This document shows positions 26,803 through 35,511 of a stretch of 64,000 nt of DNA, one piece after another. Position numbers and translations under genes: made by a program. The notes under the pieces are model-generated. The model worked only from the letters and a program-made list of their open reading frames with translations, ran no database searches and was not told where the DNA came from. Source of the stretch: Coraliomargarita_B sp036735565 (GTDB lineage Bacteria; Verrucomicrobiota; Verrucomicrobiia; Opitutales; Coraliomargaritaceae); contig DAINOC010000002.1 of assembly GCA_036735565.1 (NCBI GenBank), positions 1 to 64,000 on the forward strand. Direction: 5' to 3'. Within the stretch, counting starts at the first letter, position 1. Every line of letters begins with the position of its first letter.

Positions 26803-27579
26803 TCAGAAAAGTGCGGTAGTGATACTGGTGAAGGTCCGGCGGATGAGGCCGCTGGTCGGCGGCTCTTCGGCGTCTGCGATTTTCAGGGCGTTCGGAAGCC
26901 CGGGAGGGGGGCTCACGCTGTAGTCGATGCTGCTGAGGTGGTCCGCGTCGCTGTGGGTGATACGGATGGGAGCGGTCCAGAGGTCCCCATCGCTCAGCCA
27001 AAGGTGGCAGTGTTCCAGGCGTAGGCAGAACTTGGTGCAGTGCAGCTGCTCGGAGGATTTGTTATGAATACGGATCTTGCAGGTCGCGCGGTTCGGGGAA
27101 GTGGATCCCGGTGTGGGCGGTTCGCGACGTGCCCGGCTCTTGAGGGCATAGCAGAGGACGCCGGCGATCTGGTCGCCGAACCAAGTGTCGGAGAGGACCT
27201 CACTGCGGATCCTTTCCAGCGGCTCGGTTGCCTGCTTTTGCCCGGTGAGCAGCAATACATCGACGGGGATCGATACGTAGAAATCCACCTCGGCCTTGGG
27301 CGCCAGGCGCAGCGGGTGGGCGGGTTGAACGACGACCGGACGATTTGGCATGCGCGGTTGCAACTGAATCGTTTCGATCCTTGAGGCGAAGGCGTAGCGG
27401 CGGAAGTCGGACTCGGGATCGGTTCCGAGCTGCACGATCTCGCGGTTATCGCGGATTTCGACGAGCAGGAGGTCATTGTCCCGTTTGATCAGGCGAATCC
27501 GCAAGGGCCCGAGTTCTGGGCGGAGCTCTTTCTCGTTGGCAAATGACAGTGGTCCCCAGATCGAATTGGCATTGGACAT
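26803..27579 (-). CDS. Hypothetical protein, possibly DUF432-like, in operon with mscS
   Basis: From the ATG at 27579 the product has 258 residues, beginning MSNANSIWGPLSF. The frame is open 86 codons further upstream, but that stretch overlaps the divergent methyltransferase gene and is low-complexity, so I exclude it. No signal peptide or membrane helix is obvious. The composition suggests a beta-rich soluble protein with FYVSIPVDVLLL. DUF432 proteins adjoin mscS genes in other genomes; I recall this only loosely and hold the call lightly. Confidence 0.5.
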   Translation of the reverse strand: MSNANSIWGPLSFANEKELRPELGPLRIRLIKRDNDLLLVEIRDNREIVQLGTDPESDFRRYAFASRIETIQLQPRMPNRPVVVQPAHPLRLAPKAEVDFYVSIPVDVLLLTGQKQATEPLERIRSEVLSDTWFGDQIAGVLCYALKSRARREPPTPGSTSPNRATCKIRIHNKSSEQLHCTKFCLRLEHCHLWLSDGDLWTAPIRITHSDADHLSSIDYSVSPPPGLPNALKIADAEEPPTSGLIRRTFTSITTALF

Positions 27580-27659
27580 GGAAGGAGGCATGTTGGATTT
27601 CCCCGATAAGGTCAACGGCATCTTGCGCCGGACGCATTTCAGGTTAGGATTTTGGCGTA

Positions 27660-28418
27660 ATGAATAGCGCAACCAACCCGTATGAGTCCGACGAGCTGCT
27701 TCAGCAGTATTTGGTATTTCACTACGCCACGTCGGAGGAGCAGTTTCCTTATGCCTTTGGCGGTGCGGATGCGCTGGATTTTCCGCTGCGCTGTGCGCAG
27801 GCAGGGCCGGACTGGAACTGCTTGTCGGCCGGGGCACGGGCCCTCGACCTTGGCTGTGCCGTGGGCCGCTCGACCTTCGAGCTGGCGCGGCACTGTAACG
27901 AGGTGATCGGTATCGACTACTCGCACGCCTTTATCGACGCGGCCAATCGGCTGAAAGCGGAGGGGATCCACCCGGCGACGCGGCTTGATGAGGGATCGGC
28001 GACGACCCGGCTGAAGGTGGGGGTGGGCCCGGACATCGACCGTAGCCGCTGTATTTTCGAGCAGGGCGACGCACAGGTGATTCGCCACGACATCGGTGAT
28101 TTCGATCTGGTGTTGGCCTGTAATCTGATCTGCCGCCTGCCAGAGCCGATGCGCCTGCTGGAGCGGCTCGCGGGCTTGGTTCGTCCGGGTGGCCAGGTCT
28201 TTATCACGACCCCGTTCACATGGCTGGAGGCTTACACGCCCAGCCAGAACTGGTTGGGCGACGGGGCTCAGGATTCCTTCGCCGGATTGAAGAACGCTCT
28301 GGAGCCTGACTTCGTGTTGGACGCCCGTTGGGACATGCCGTTCCTCATTCGCGAGCACGCGCGCAAGTTTCAGTATTCCATCGCCCAGGCCAGCCGCTGG
28401 GTGCGGGTGAGTGCTTAG
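27660..28418 (+). CDS. OvoA-C-terminal-type (4-mercaptohistidine) N-methyltransferase
   Basis: The 252-residue SAM-dependent methyltransferase has the SAM loop ALDLGCAVGRST. Its N-terminal pattern NPYESDELLQQYLVFHYA...DFPLRC is that of the C-terminal domain of ovothiol synthase OvoA, the 4-mercaptohistidine N1-methyltransferase. The C-terminal half has WLGDGAQDSFAGL typical of that group. Here it is a free protein with no OvoA sulfoxide synthase in the window, so ovothiol synthesis is an inference that depends on a gene elsewhere. Confidence 0.8.
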   Translation: MNSATNPYESDELLQQYLVFHYATSEEQFPYAFGGADALDFPLRCAQAGPDWNCLSAGARALDLGCAVGRSTFELARHCNEVIGIDYSHAFIDAANRLKAEGIHPATRLDEGSATTRLKVGVGPDIDRSRCIFEQGDAQVIRHDIGDFDLVLACNLICRLPEPMRLLERLAGLVRPGGQVFITTPFTWLEAYTPSQNWLGDGAQDSFAGLKNALEPDFVLDARWDMPFLIREHARKFQYSIAQASRWVRVSA

Positions 28419-28516
28419 CCGAGGTTTCTGGCAAGGGGAGGGGTAGCCTCATGCGGTGTAGCGGCGGGTAGGATAAGCGCTTGTCTTGTGCCTCGGTGGC
28501 ACCTAGCTGTCTTGGG

Positions 28517-29608
28517 ATGTCGAAACGATACGCAGTCATCATGGCCGGAGGGCGGGGAGAGCGGTTTTGGCCGGAGAGCCGTCTGGCGCGGCCCAAGCAG
28601 TTGCTTCCGATTGTTGGCGACAAGCCGATGCTGGCGCAAACGGTCGACCGGCTGGCCGGGTTGGTTGATGTGCAGAATATTTTTGTGATCACCAACGCGG
28701 AGCAGCGCGAGGCGGTGCTGGCCGTTTGCCCGGAATTGGATCCGGCCAAGGTGATCGGTGAGCCGGTGGGCCGGGATACGGCGGCCGCTGTGGGTCTGGC
28801 GGCGATCCTGGTGCGCCGGGAGAATCCGCGGGCGAGCTTTGCCATGTTGCCGGCCGATGCGGTGGTACACGACGCGACGGGCTTGCGCGCCACGCTGGAG
28901 ACGGCTTTTCAGGCGGCCGAGGCGGACCCGGTGCTGGTAACTATTGGGATCACGCCGACGCATCCGGCGACCGGCTATGGTTATATTCAGCGGGCTGCAA
29001 AGCTTGGTGCATTCGCCGGACGGGAAGTCTTTGATGTGAAGCGCTTCGTCGAAAAGCCGAATCGGGCAACGGCGGAGGGCTACCTAGCCGAGGGCGGCTA
29101 CTTCTGGAATGCCGGCATGTTTATCTGGTCGGTCGCTGCGATCACTGGCGAATTGGAGAAGCGAACGCCGTCCCTTTGGCGGGCGCTTCAGGCGGTTAAC
29201 GCGGGTCTCGATGCGGGAACGCCGCTGGACCCGCTTCTCGCCGATCACTACCCGGCCCTGGAGAAAATCTCCGTCGATTATGCGATCATCGAAAAGGCGA
29301 CGAACGTGGTCATGGTCGAGTCCGGCTTCGACTGGGATGACGTGGGCGAGTGGCCGGCTGTCGCCCGACACTATCCGGCTGATGCGGCGGGCAACGTTGT
29401 GCGCGGGCAGGCCGAGCTGGCCGATGCGCGGGGCAACCTCGTTTACTGTCGGGAGAGCGACCACCTCATCGCCCTCCTCGGGGTGGACGATCTGATCGTG
29501 GTCAAGACCCCGGATGCGACCCTGATCTGCCACAAGGACAAGGCGCAGGCCCTGAAAGAGCTCGTCCGCACCATCGGCGCCAAGGCCGCCTATGCGCAGC
29601 TGATGTGA
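28517..29608 (+). CDS. manC: Mannose-1-phosphate guanylyltransferase
   Basis: The ATG at 28517 gives 363 residues; the 12 codons before it are spacer. The protein makes GDP-mannose from GTP and mannose 1-phosphate. AVIMAGGRGERFWPESR is the nucleotidyltransferase loop with LARPKQLLPI; FVEKPNRATAEGYL and YFWNAGMFIW identify the mannose type. The C-terminal isomerase domain of bifunctional ManC is absent. Confidence 0.92.
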   Translation: MSKRYAVIMAGGRGERFWPESRLARPKQLLPIVGDKPMLAQTVDRLAGLVDVQNIFVITNAEQREAVLAVCPELDPAKVIGEPVGRDTAAAVGLAAILVRRENPRASFAMLPADAVVHDATGLRATLETAFQAAEADPVLVTIGITPTHPATGYGYIQRAAKLGAFAGREVFDVKRFVEKPNRATAEGYLAEGGYFWNAGMFIWSVAAITGELEKRTPSLWRALQAVNAGLDAGTPLDPLLADHYPALEKISVDYAIIEKATNVVMVESGFDWDDVGEWPAVARHYPADAAGNVVRGQAELADARGNLVYCRESDHLIALLGVDDLIVVKTPDATLICHKDKAQALKELVRTIGAKAAYAQLM

Positions 29609-29698
29609 GTTTTTCGTTCTTGGTTCGTTTTTTCGCTGAGTCGATCCACTGAACATGATAAAGCTGCTTGTATTTAGGATCCGGGATTTTGCGTCGTG

Positions 29699-30412
29699 AT
29701 GAGTTATTTTCAGGCGTCTCTTTTAATTGCGGGTCCGGCGGCGCTGGCGGTGGCTGCTGGCCTATGGCTCTTGCGCCGGGCTTGTCTGAGGTCCCGACCG
29801 CTTCCCGAGGAAGTCGCGCTGGCTGCGGCCTGGGTTTACATCGTAGGTGCTCTTGTTTGGTTGTGGGTTTTTCTCACGGGGAGCTCGCTCTTTGGCTTCG
29901 GTGCTCCCTGGTCGTGGTTGGCTGCCTTGCACTTCACCTTCGCTGGGTTTGGCAGTCTTACGGTAACGGCATTAACTTGTCGGGTGGTGACACGTTTGCG
30001 CGCGTTGCAAGTGCTCCGTGTCTTGCTCTTGCTTCATCCGGTGGTTTATTTAGCGACCGCAGCAGGCATAAGCGGCTGGCGCTACGGCGAGGAACTAGGG
30101 GCGTTGGGTTACTGGTTGCTATTCATCCTCCAGCTCTGTGCCTATGGTATGGGGCGTCCAAACATTCGAGGCCGGACTCTCAGGGCGCTCCTTGCTGTGG
30201 CCTTGGCTATACCGGTGGTGACGATGCTTCCCGCTATCAGTTGGGCGTGGAATCGCCCGGTCTTCGACCTTTTTGATATGGTTCGTTACCATGGGGTCGT
30301 GAATGCGCTGGGTCACGTTGGTTTGGCATTTTTTGTTTTTACTTGTTGTCGTCCCGATGCGCATTCGCCGCTTTCCCCAAGATTTGGCGGCCGCGCTATT
30401 AAAAAACTATGA
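29699..30412 (+). CDS. YndJ-like integral membrane protein
   Basis: A 237-residue hydrophobic protein with about seven membrane helices. LHFTFAGFGSLTVTALT and the C-terminal DMVRYHGVVNALGHVGLAFF are typical of the YndJ family, whose role is not established. GTG at 29696 is an alternative start. The stop overlaps the next gene's start by four bases (ATGA). Confidence 0.75.
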   Translation: MSYFQASLLIAGPAALAVAAGLWLLRRACLRSRPLPEEVALAAAWVYIVGALVWLWVFLTGSSLFGFGAPWSWLAALHFTFAGFGSLTVTALTCRVVTRLRALQVLRVLLLLHPVVYLATAAGISGWRYGEELGALGYWLLFILQLCAYGMGRPNIRGRTLRALLAVALAIPVVTMLPAISWAWNRPVFDLFDMVRYHGVVNALGHVGLAFFVFTCCRPDAHSPLSPRFGGRAIKKL

Positions 30413-31128
30413 AGATCTGTAGCTATCACCTTGTCCGTCCTGGTCGCTTGGAGACTTTTCGGGCGCTCTATGGGAATCGTGAGTGGCGAAGAATCGAGGG
30501 CCTGTATCACTCCGAGCGCATGGCTGCGATGACCTTGGGCGCGCGTATTTTATCCCCGGAGCGTTTGCAACTGCGGCGCTTGGCGGTGTTTGCAGTTTGG
30601 GAGAATGAGGCAGCGCTGGACACTTTTTTGAATGAGAGCCGACTGGGACGGCTGCTGGCAACTGGATGGCATGTTCGACTCCGGTTTCTCCGCCGATGGG
30701 GCCATTTTTCGGGATTGGAAGGGCTGATAGAAGAGCCGGATCAGCGAGGCTTGGAGGCACCGGTTGTGGCCCTTACTTTGGCGAGGTTAAAGTTGCCGGA
30801 GGTTTTCCGTTTTGTGCACTGGGGTAGACCGGTGGAGGAACAAGTCCGCGATCACCCGGCGACGACACTGGCCCTGGCTACATTTCGCCCGTTCCGGACT
30901 TTCAGCACATTTTCGGTTTGGCGCTCGCAAAAAGAAATGGTGGAGATGGTCCACGGGCACACAGCGGCCGAGCAAGAGGATCGGCATGCCAGTGCGATGA
31001 AGGAGCGTGAACGCCGAGATTTTCATCATGAGTTTACCACGCTCCGCTTTCGGGCGCTGTCCGAGTATGGAGATTGGGAGGGGCGGACCGGTATCGTGCC
31101 CGGTCTGGGCGCATCCAATCTTGATTGA
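30409..31128 (+). CDS. CrtA-like (spheroidene monooxygenase-related) protein
   Basis: A 239-residue soluble protein resembling CrtA-related proteins: RLAVFAVWENEAALDTF and WHVRLRFLRRWG in the first half, VRDHP, TFSVWRS and a late DFHHEFTTLRFRAL. It is a fused pair of alpha-beta barrels. CrtA itself oxidises carotenoids, but no carotenoid genes occur nearby. The overlapping YndJ-like gene suggests a joint function not yet known. Confidence 0.7.
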   Translation: MKICSYHLVRPGRLETFRALYGNREWRRIEGLYHSERMAAMTLGARILSPERLQLRRLAVFAVWENEAALDTFLNESRLGRLLATGWHVRLRFLRRWGHFSGLEGLIEEPDQRGLEAPVVALTLARLKLPEVFRFVHWGRPVEEQVRDHPATTLALATFRPFRTFSTFSVWRSQKEMVEMVHGHTAAEQEDRHASAMKERERRDFHHEFTTLRFRALSEYGDWEGRTGIVPGLGASNLD

Positions 31129-31188
31129 TAGACCGGGGTGTATTTTGATAACTTCCTTCCCACCTTCCCACCCTCTCCCCACTCAAAC

Positions 31189-31626
31189 ATGAACACACTT
31201 GGCATCGACTGGGGGGAGAAGCGGATCGGCCTGGCCTTTGCCGATGAATTGGGTATTGCCTTGCCGCTTCCGGCGGCGGTGGCGGCGACGAAGCGGGAGC
31301 GCCTGCAGCAGATCGAGGCGGTCATCGCGGCCCGCCGGGTGCAACGCATCGTGGTGGGCTATCCGCTGAACATGAATGGGACGGTGGGCTTCAAGGCGCG
31401 GGAGGTGGATGTCTTTATCGAGGAGATCGAGAAACGCTTCAAACTCCCGGTGCATCGGATCGATGAGCGCCTCTCCAGTCATAGCGTGGAGCAGGGCTTC
31501 AAGGGGCAGAAGAAAAAACCCGACCGCAAAAGCGGGGAGATTGACTCCCGTGCGGCGGCTCTGATTCTGCAGGACTTTATGGAAGAAGCGCGCTTGCGTG
31601 ATCAGGCGGAGCGCGGGGGCGGATGA
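31189..31626 (+). CDS. ruvX: Putative Holliday junction resolvase RuvX (YqgF)
   Basis: The ATG at 31189 gives 145 residues, LGIDWGEKRIGLAFADELG at the start; upstream codons are pyrimidine-rich spacer. The RNase H-like fold has Asp in LGIDWG, GYPLNMNG, the Glu in IDERLSS and IDSRAAALILQDF near the end. The family acts in rRNA processing or junction resolution. The stop overlaps the next gene (ATGA). Confidence 0.93.
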   Translation: MNTLGIDWGEKRIGLAFADELGIALPLPAAVAATKRERLQQIEAVIAARRVQRIVVGYPLNMNGTVGFKAREVDVFIEEIEKRFKLPVHRIDERLSSHSVEQGFKGQKKKPDRKSGEIDSRAAALILQDFMEEARLRDQAERGGG

Positions 31627-32147
31627 TTCGATTGCATTTTCCGGAATTTCTCGCCAGCGTTAGCCCCATAATGAGCGATCAAACTGTAAAGAAAAAGAAG
31701 CCAATCCTCGGGTGGGTCGGAGCGGGGGTGGCTCTCTTTGCTCTGTTACTGCTGCCCCTGATCGGGTTGGAGAAGAAGGCGGTCTTCTCGGATGCGGACA
31801 GCAGGGAAACGTTTGGAGTGTTTGCGCTGATCGGGGGAGCGAGCGAAATGTGGACGCCGGAGGAGAGGATCTGGCAGGTGAATGGGGCTGCCGCGGTGAT
31901 TTTCATCAGCTCGGCACTCGCCTTCCTTGGCCGGGGGGCCGCCTTGCGCTTGGGTGCCGGAGTCGTCGGATTGGCGGCCAGTTGCGTTCTGCTGCGTCCG
32001 GCGTTTTTCCCGGGTAGTTTTTTTGTGCCGTTTTTTGTGGGCGGAAGCTACGCTTTGATGTTGGGCTTCATCCTGGTGATGCTTGATGGGCTGGTCGGGG
32101 TCGTATCCGCGTGCCCGAAGGGCTTTTGGAAGTTTCGACTTAAATGA
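31623..32147 (+). CDS. Hypothetical inner-membrane protein
   Basis: A 174-residue protein (158 if the ATG at 31671 is used, which begins MSDQTVKKKKPILGWVGAG and looks more natural) with about four membrane helices: 28-48, 72-92 (short), 95-125 and 137-160. No family is recognised. The first ATG overlaps the ruvX stop. Confidence 0.55.
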   Translation: MIRLHFPEFLASVSPIMSDQTVKKKKPILGWVGAGVALFALLLLPLIGLEKKAVFSDADSRETFGVFALIGGASEMWTPEERIWQVNGAAAVIFISSALAFLGRGAALRLGAGVVGLAASCVLLRPAFFPGSFFVPFFVGGSYALMLGFILVMLDGLVGVVSACPKGFWKFRLK

Positions 32148-32157
32148 CGGCGATTCA

Positions 32158-32215
32158 CACGCGTCCTGTCCGGCATAGCTCACGGAGCGACGCCGGAAGC
32201 TCGCAGAGCGAAGCG
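32158..32215. repeat. 58-bp palindromic repeat, copy A
   Basis: This is a perfect 58-base match to 32550-32607, in the same orientation. It begins CACGCGTCCTGTCCGGCATA and ends TCGCAGAGCGAAGCG. On the minus strand it contains TCCGGC-GTC-GCTC-CGT-GAGC-TAT-GCCGGA, a near-perfect stem-loop, and a second GCTC-TGC-GAGC hairpin. It lies just after the GIY-YIG gene's stop. Confidence 0.95.
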
Positions 32216-32221
32216 ATCACT

Positions 32222-32467
32222 CTAATCAATCAGTCTTTTGCTGGTAAAAGCTTTGCCTGAGTGCGATTTGAGATAGAGCTCGAATTCCTTGGCTTTCTTC
32301 TCGGATGGAAAGGCACAGTAAAAGATCACTTTCCAAGGTTTGTATTTTGCGGTGTGCGGGCTCTTGCCCGCATTATGCGTAGCAAGTCGATTCCTGAGGT
32401 TGGTGGAGTAGCCGATGTACGTCTGATCCGGCCAATTCAGTGATCGCAAAATGTAAACGTAGTGCAT
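32222..32467 (-). CDS. GIY-YIG nuclease family protein
   Basis: The ATG at 32467 gives 81 residues. YVYILRSLNWPDQTYIGYS carries the GIY-YIG strands, Arg in LRNRLATHN is the catalytic arginine position and the Glu in AKEFELYLKSHSG is the metal-binding glutamate position. It is a minimal one-domain endonuclease, like the small UvrC-N-like proteins common in Verrucomicrobiota. The frame extends upstream into repeat B, starting GTG at 32575 with MSYAGQDA, but that part is repeat-derived. Copy A lies seven bases after the stop and copy B begins 83 bases before the start. Confidence 0.9.
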   Translation of the reverse strand: MHYVYILRSLNWPDQTYIGYSTNLRNRLATHNAGKSPHTAKYKPWKVIFYCAFPSEKKAKEFELYLKSHSGKAFTSKRLID

Positions 32468-32549
32468 GGCGGGGATAGTAGAGGCCCGTGCGTCGCCCGT
32501 TGGGCTATGCAGGGCACGCTCGCTGGCTGCAATCTCCACGAGGCGGAGC

Positions 32550-32607
32550 CACGCGTCCTGTCCGGCATAGCTCACGGAGCGACGCCGGAAGCTCGCAGAG
32601 CGAAGCG
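32550..32607. repeat. 58-bp palindromic repeat, copy B, abutting tRNA-Gly
   Basis: Identical to 32158-32215 over all 58 bases. Its last base (32607) immediately precedes the CCA end of the tRNA-Gly gene (32608), so the repeat starts exactly where the tRNA ends. Same-orientation copies 392 bases apart bracket the nuclease gene. Confidence 0.95.
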
Positions 32608-32681
<74 letters not shown>

Positions 32682-32829
32682 GGTTAGCTTCAGCCCGGCA
32701 CGATGGCGAAGTGGGCGCCATTGGGTCAAGCCGGGAATTTGCTGAATTGCTTTTCCCTGATGGGGTGTTCATCTTCGTAACCTTTTCCCGAAAACCGGCG
32801 CATCCGGCGCTTTGCCAAATCTTCCATCC

Positions 32830-33612
32830 GTGACTATCCTCCGCAAACTAGGGCGCTTCAGCTTAAGTGGCGTGCATGAGCTTGGCGAAATCAGTATTTT
32901 CGGCTTTGGGGCGATAGCGGCCTACGCGGTGCAGCGCCGGCGTCTGGCTAAGTTGATTTCGGCGATTCATGAGATCGGGGTGCGCTGCGTGCCGATTGTC
33001 GCCATCGTCGGGCTCTTTACTGGTTTGGTGATGGGGCTGCAGCTTTACTACACGCTGGTCAAATTTGGAGCCGAATCCGCGCTGGGGACGGCGGTGGCGC
33101 TTTCCCTGATCCGCGAGCTCGGGCCCGTGCTGGCGGCTTTGATGGTCGTGGGTCAGGCCGGATCGGCGCTGGCGTCGGAGCTCGGCATCCAGCGCAACGA
33201 CGAGCAGATCGACGCGCTGCAGACCATGGGTCTCCAGCCGGCGGGCTTTTTGGTGGGGCCCCGCATCATCGCGGCGGTGATTTGTTTCCCCATGCTGACG
33301 GCGATCTTTGATTTGATCGGTATCTTCGGCGGGTATGTGACGGGCTCGCTGCTGTTGAATGTGGATCCCGGCGTCTATTGGAGCAAAGTCTTTGAAAATG
33401 TAACGTGGTCGGACGTGCGCGGCGGCTTCCTCAAGTCGCTGGTATTCGGTCTGGTGACCATCACGATCTGTGCCTATCGCGGCTTCAATACCCACCGCAA
33501 GGCCTCCTTCCCCGGGGTGCGCGGGGTCAGCGAGTCGGCGACGCGGGCGGTGGTCTGGTCCAGTATTTCGGTGTTGGCCTTTGATTATCTCATTACCTCA
33601 TTTCTTCTTTAA
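32830..33612 (+). CDS. mlaE: MlaE: phospholipid-transport ABC permease
   Basis: GTG at 32830 gives 260 residues; a TTG six codons earlier is the alternative. The permease of the Mla system trafficks phospholipid between inner and outer membranes. VPIVAIVGLFTGLVMGLQ, LIRELGPVLAALMVVGQAGS and the ALASELGIQRNDEQIDALQTMG segment are typical. The gene starts the operon mlaE-mlaF-mlaD-mlaC-mlaA. Confidence 0.93.
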   Translation: MTILRKLGRFSLSGVHELGEISIFGFGAIAAYAVQRRRLAKLISAIHEIGVRCVPIVAIVGLFTGLVMGLQLYYTLVKFGAESALGTAVALSLIRELGPVLAALMVVGQAGSALASELGIQRNDEQIDALQTMGLQPAGFLVGPRIIAAVICFPMLTAIFDLIGIFGGYVTGSLLLNVDPGVYWSKVFENVTWSDVRGGFLKSLVFGLVTITICAYRGFNTHRKASFPGVRGVSESATRAVVWSSISVLAFDYLITSFLL

Positions 33613-34365
33613 ATGGAAGCGAACCTGAGCATAAGCGGCCTGAAGAAGCACTTCGGCGACAAGAAGGTCCTGGACGGCATCGATCTGGAAGTGAGCGAGG
33701 CCTCGGTGACGACGGTCATCGGCAAGAGCGGTATCGGTAAGTCGGTCCTGCTAAAGTGCATTGCCGGCCTGATGCAACCGGATGGGGGCCGCATCGAACT
33801 AAACGGCAAGCCCATCGGGCACCGGGACCTGCATCCCACGGGGGAGGGCTCGCTGGTTTTCAGCTACATGTTCCAGAACAATGCGCTGTTCGACTCTTTG
33901 ACGGCCTATGAGAACATCGCGCTGCCGCTGCGGGAGGCGACTTCGCTCTCCGGCGTAGAGATCCGCGAGCGGGTGGAGGCGATGTTGGAGCAGGTTGAAT
34001 TGACAGAGGCGGCGAATCGCTTTCCTGGTGAGCTGTCTGGCGGGATGAAAAAGCGCGTGGCGCTGGCGCGGGCCATGATCACCAAGCCGCAGGTCGTGCT
34101 CTTTGACGAGCCGACCACGGGCCTCGACCCGGAGCGCAAATTCGCGGTATTTGAGATGATTGCGGACTACCGCAAGCGCTTTGGCTTCACGGCGCTGCTG
34201 GTCAGCCACGACATTCCGGAAGTCTTCGAGATCAGCGACCGAGTCGCCTGGCTCGACGGCGGGCAGATCCGGTTTTTTGGGCCTCCGGCGGAGCTTGACA
34301 GTGAAGCGGCATCGGCGCTTGCCGGATTTCTCGACAAGGCCAACCATGGCAAAATGAAACTCTAA
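33613..34365 (+). CDS. mlaF: MlaF: ABC transporter ATPase
   Basis: The 250-residue ATPase has Walker A GKSGIGKS, ABC signature LSGGMKKRVALARAM, Walker B VVLFDEPTTGLDP and the H-loop LLVSHDIPEV. It directly follows the MlaE stop codon with no spacer. It drives MlaE lipid transport. MlaB, the STAS subunit, is not encoded here. Confidence 0.95.
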   Translation: MEANLSISGLKKHFGDKKVLDGIDLEVSEASVTTVIGKSGIGKSVLLKCIAGLMQPDGGRIELNGKPIGHRDLHPTGEGSLVFSYMFQNNALFDSLTAYENIALPLREATSLSGVEIRERVEAMLEQVELTEAANRFPGELSGGMKKRVALARAMITKPQVVLFDEPTTGLDPERKFAVFEMIADYRKRFGFTALLVSHDIPEVFEISDRVAWLDGGQIRFFGPPAELDSEAASALAGFLDKANHGKMKL

Positions 34366-34381
34366 CAGAATCCTCTCTATT

Positions 34382-34837
34382 ATGAACAACCGAACCATTG
34401 AATTTTTAGTTGGCAGCTTCGTGCTCGTCGGGCTGGTGGCCGTTCTTTATCTCGCGATTCAGGTGGGTGGTGCGCGTTTCTTCGGGAGCGACAGCTACGA
34501 GTTGAAGGCGCGTTTCAGCAGTGCGGGCGGGGTGAATCCGGGCAGCCGTGTTGAGATCGCCGGAGTGCGGGTCGGCACCGTCAAATCGATCGTGCTGGAT
34601 GAGGATTTTTACGCGATGATCACTCTGGAGCTGCCCAAGCACATCCGATTGGACGAAGACACGATGGCATCGATCAAGACGGCCGGACTCATCGGCGACC
34701 GCTACATTTTACTCTCTCCGGGTGGCTCGGGGATCCCGCTGGAGCCGGGGGACACCCTGTTTGATACGGAATCGGCACTGGATATCGAGAGCTTGATCAG
34801 CAAATTTGCCCTTGGCGGAATCGACAGCGGCGAGTAA
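34382..34837 (+). CDS. mlaD: MlaD: MCE-domain protein
   Basis: The 151-residue protein has one N-terminal membrane helix (FLVGSFVLVGLVAVLYLAI) followed by the MCE domain with FSSAGGVNPGSRVEIAGVRVG and the DRYILLSPGG loop. MlaD forms the periplasmic hexamer that binds lipid. Size is slightly below E. coli MlaD (183 residues). Confidence 0.93.
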   Translation: MNNRTIEFLVGSFVLVGLVAVLYLAIQVGGARFFGSDSYELKARFSSAGGVNPGSRVEIAGVRVGTVKSIVLDEDFYAMITLELPKHIRLDEDTMASIKTAGLIGDRYILLSPGGSGIPLEPGDTLFDTESALDIESLISKFALGGIDSGE

Positions 34838-34879
34838 TTTTTCGGCTGCTCCATCCGATAAGAAGTTTAAATAGTAATT

Positions 34880-35497
34880 ATGAATCTCCGGTCTCTCCTT
34901 TTCATTCTCTTTGCCACGGCGGCGATTTCGTCAGTGCAGGCCGCCTCGCCGGAAGTTGACCGGCTGGAAGCTACCGTTAACCAGGCGCTCGACGCCGTCT
35001 ACTCGGCAGAGGCGGTGGACCTCTCCAAGGCTGAAAAGTGCGACCGCGTGCGGGCGATACTGGAGGCGAACTACGACCTCAATGTGATCATCCGCCGGGC
35101 AATCGGCCGCAACTGGCGGAACTTCAATGCCAGCCAACAGGAGACGGTGTTGGAGTTGGTCAAGCAGTTGGTGGTCAAAGCCTACGTGGACAATATGAAC
35201 GGACAGGCCCGCCCGGAGATCAGCTTCAGCGACGCTATGGCTTTGTCGGACAAGCGGATGGAGATTCAGTCGACGGTAAAAACCGGTGAGCGCTCGGTAT
35301 CGGTGCTTTATCGCCTGGGGCTCATGCAGTCGGGCTGGGAGATCTATGACGTGGTGGGCGAGGGCATCAGCGTGGTTTCCAACTACCGCCAGCAAATCGA
35401 CGATCACTTTCGCCGGGGCAACGCGGCAGATCTCATTGCGAAGCTCGAGGACTTGCTCGATACCGATACTCTCTCGGAGGAATCCCTTAAACTCTAA
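34880..35497 (+). CDS. mlaC: MlaC: periplasmic lipid-binding protein
   Basis: The 205-residue protein has a signal peptide (LLFILFATAAISSVQAA) and a MlaC fold with the IIRRAIGRNWRNFNASQQ segment and VVKAYVDNMNGQ. It shuttles phospholipid between MlaA and MlaD. The gene follows mlaD by 42 bases. Confidence 0.88.
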   Translation: MNLRSLLFILFATAAISSVQAASPEVDRLEATVNQALDAVYSAEAVDLSKAEKCDRVRAILEANYDLNVIIRRAIGRNWRNFNASQQETVLELVKQLVVKAYVDNMNGQARPEISFSDAMALSDKRMEIQSTVKTGERSVSVLYRLGLMQSGWEIYDVVGEGISVVSNYRQQIDDHFRRGNAADLIAKLEDLLDTDTLSEESLKL

Positions 35498-35511
35498 CCA
35501 AACCCCACACG

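Noticed and set aside
29668..30276. 202-codon plus-strand frame overlapping the YndJ-like gene
   Set aside because: Different frame from the membrane protein with clear family motifs; composition is not protein-like.
31746..32183. 145-codon minus-strand frame starting MSYAGQDA
   Set aside because: The start lies in repeat copy A and the rest is antisense to the membrane protein gene; the same start appears before the GIY-YIG gene only because of the repeat.
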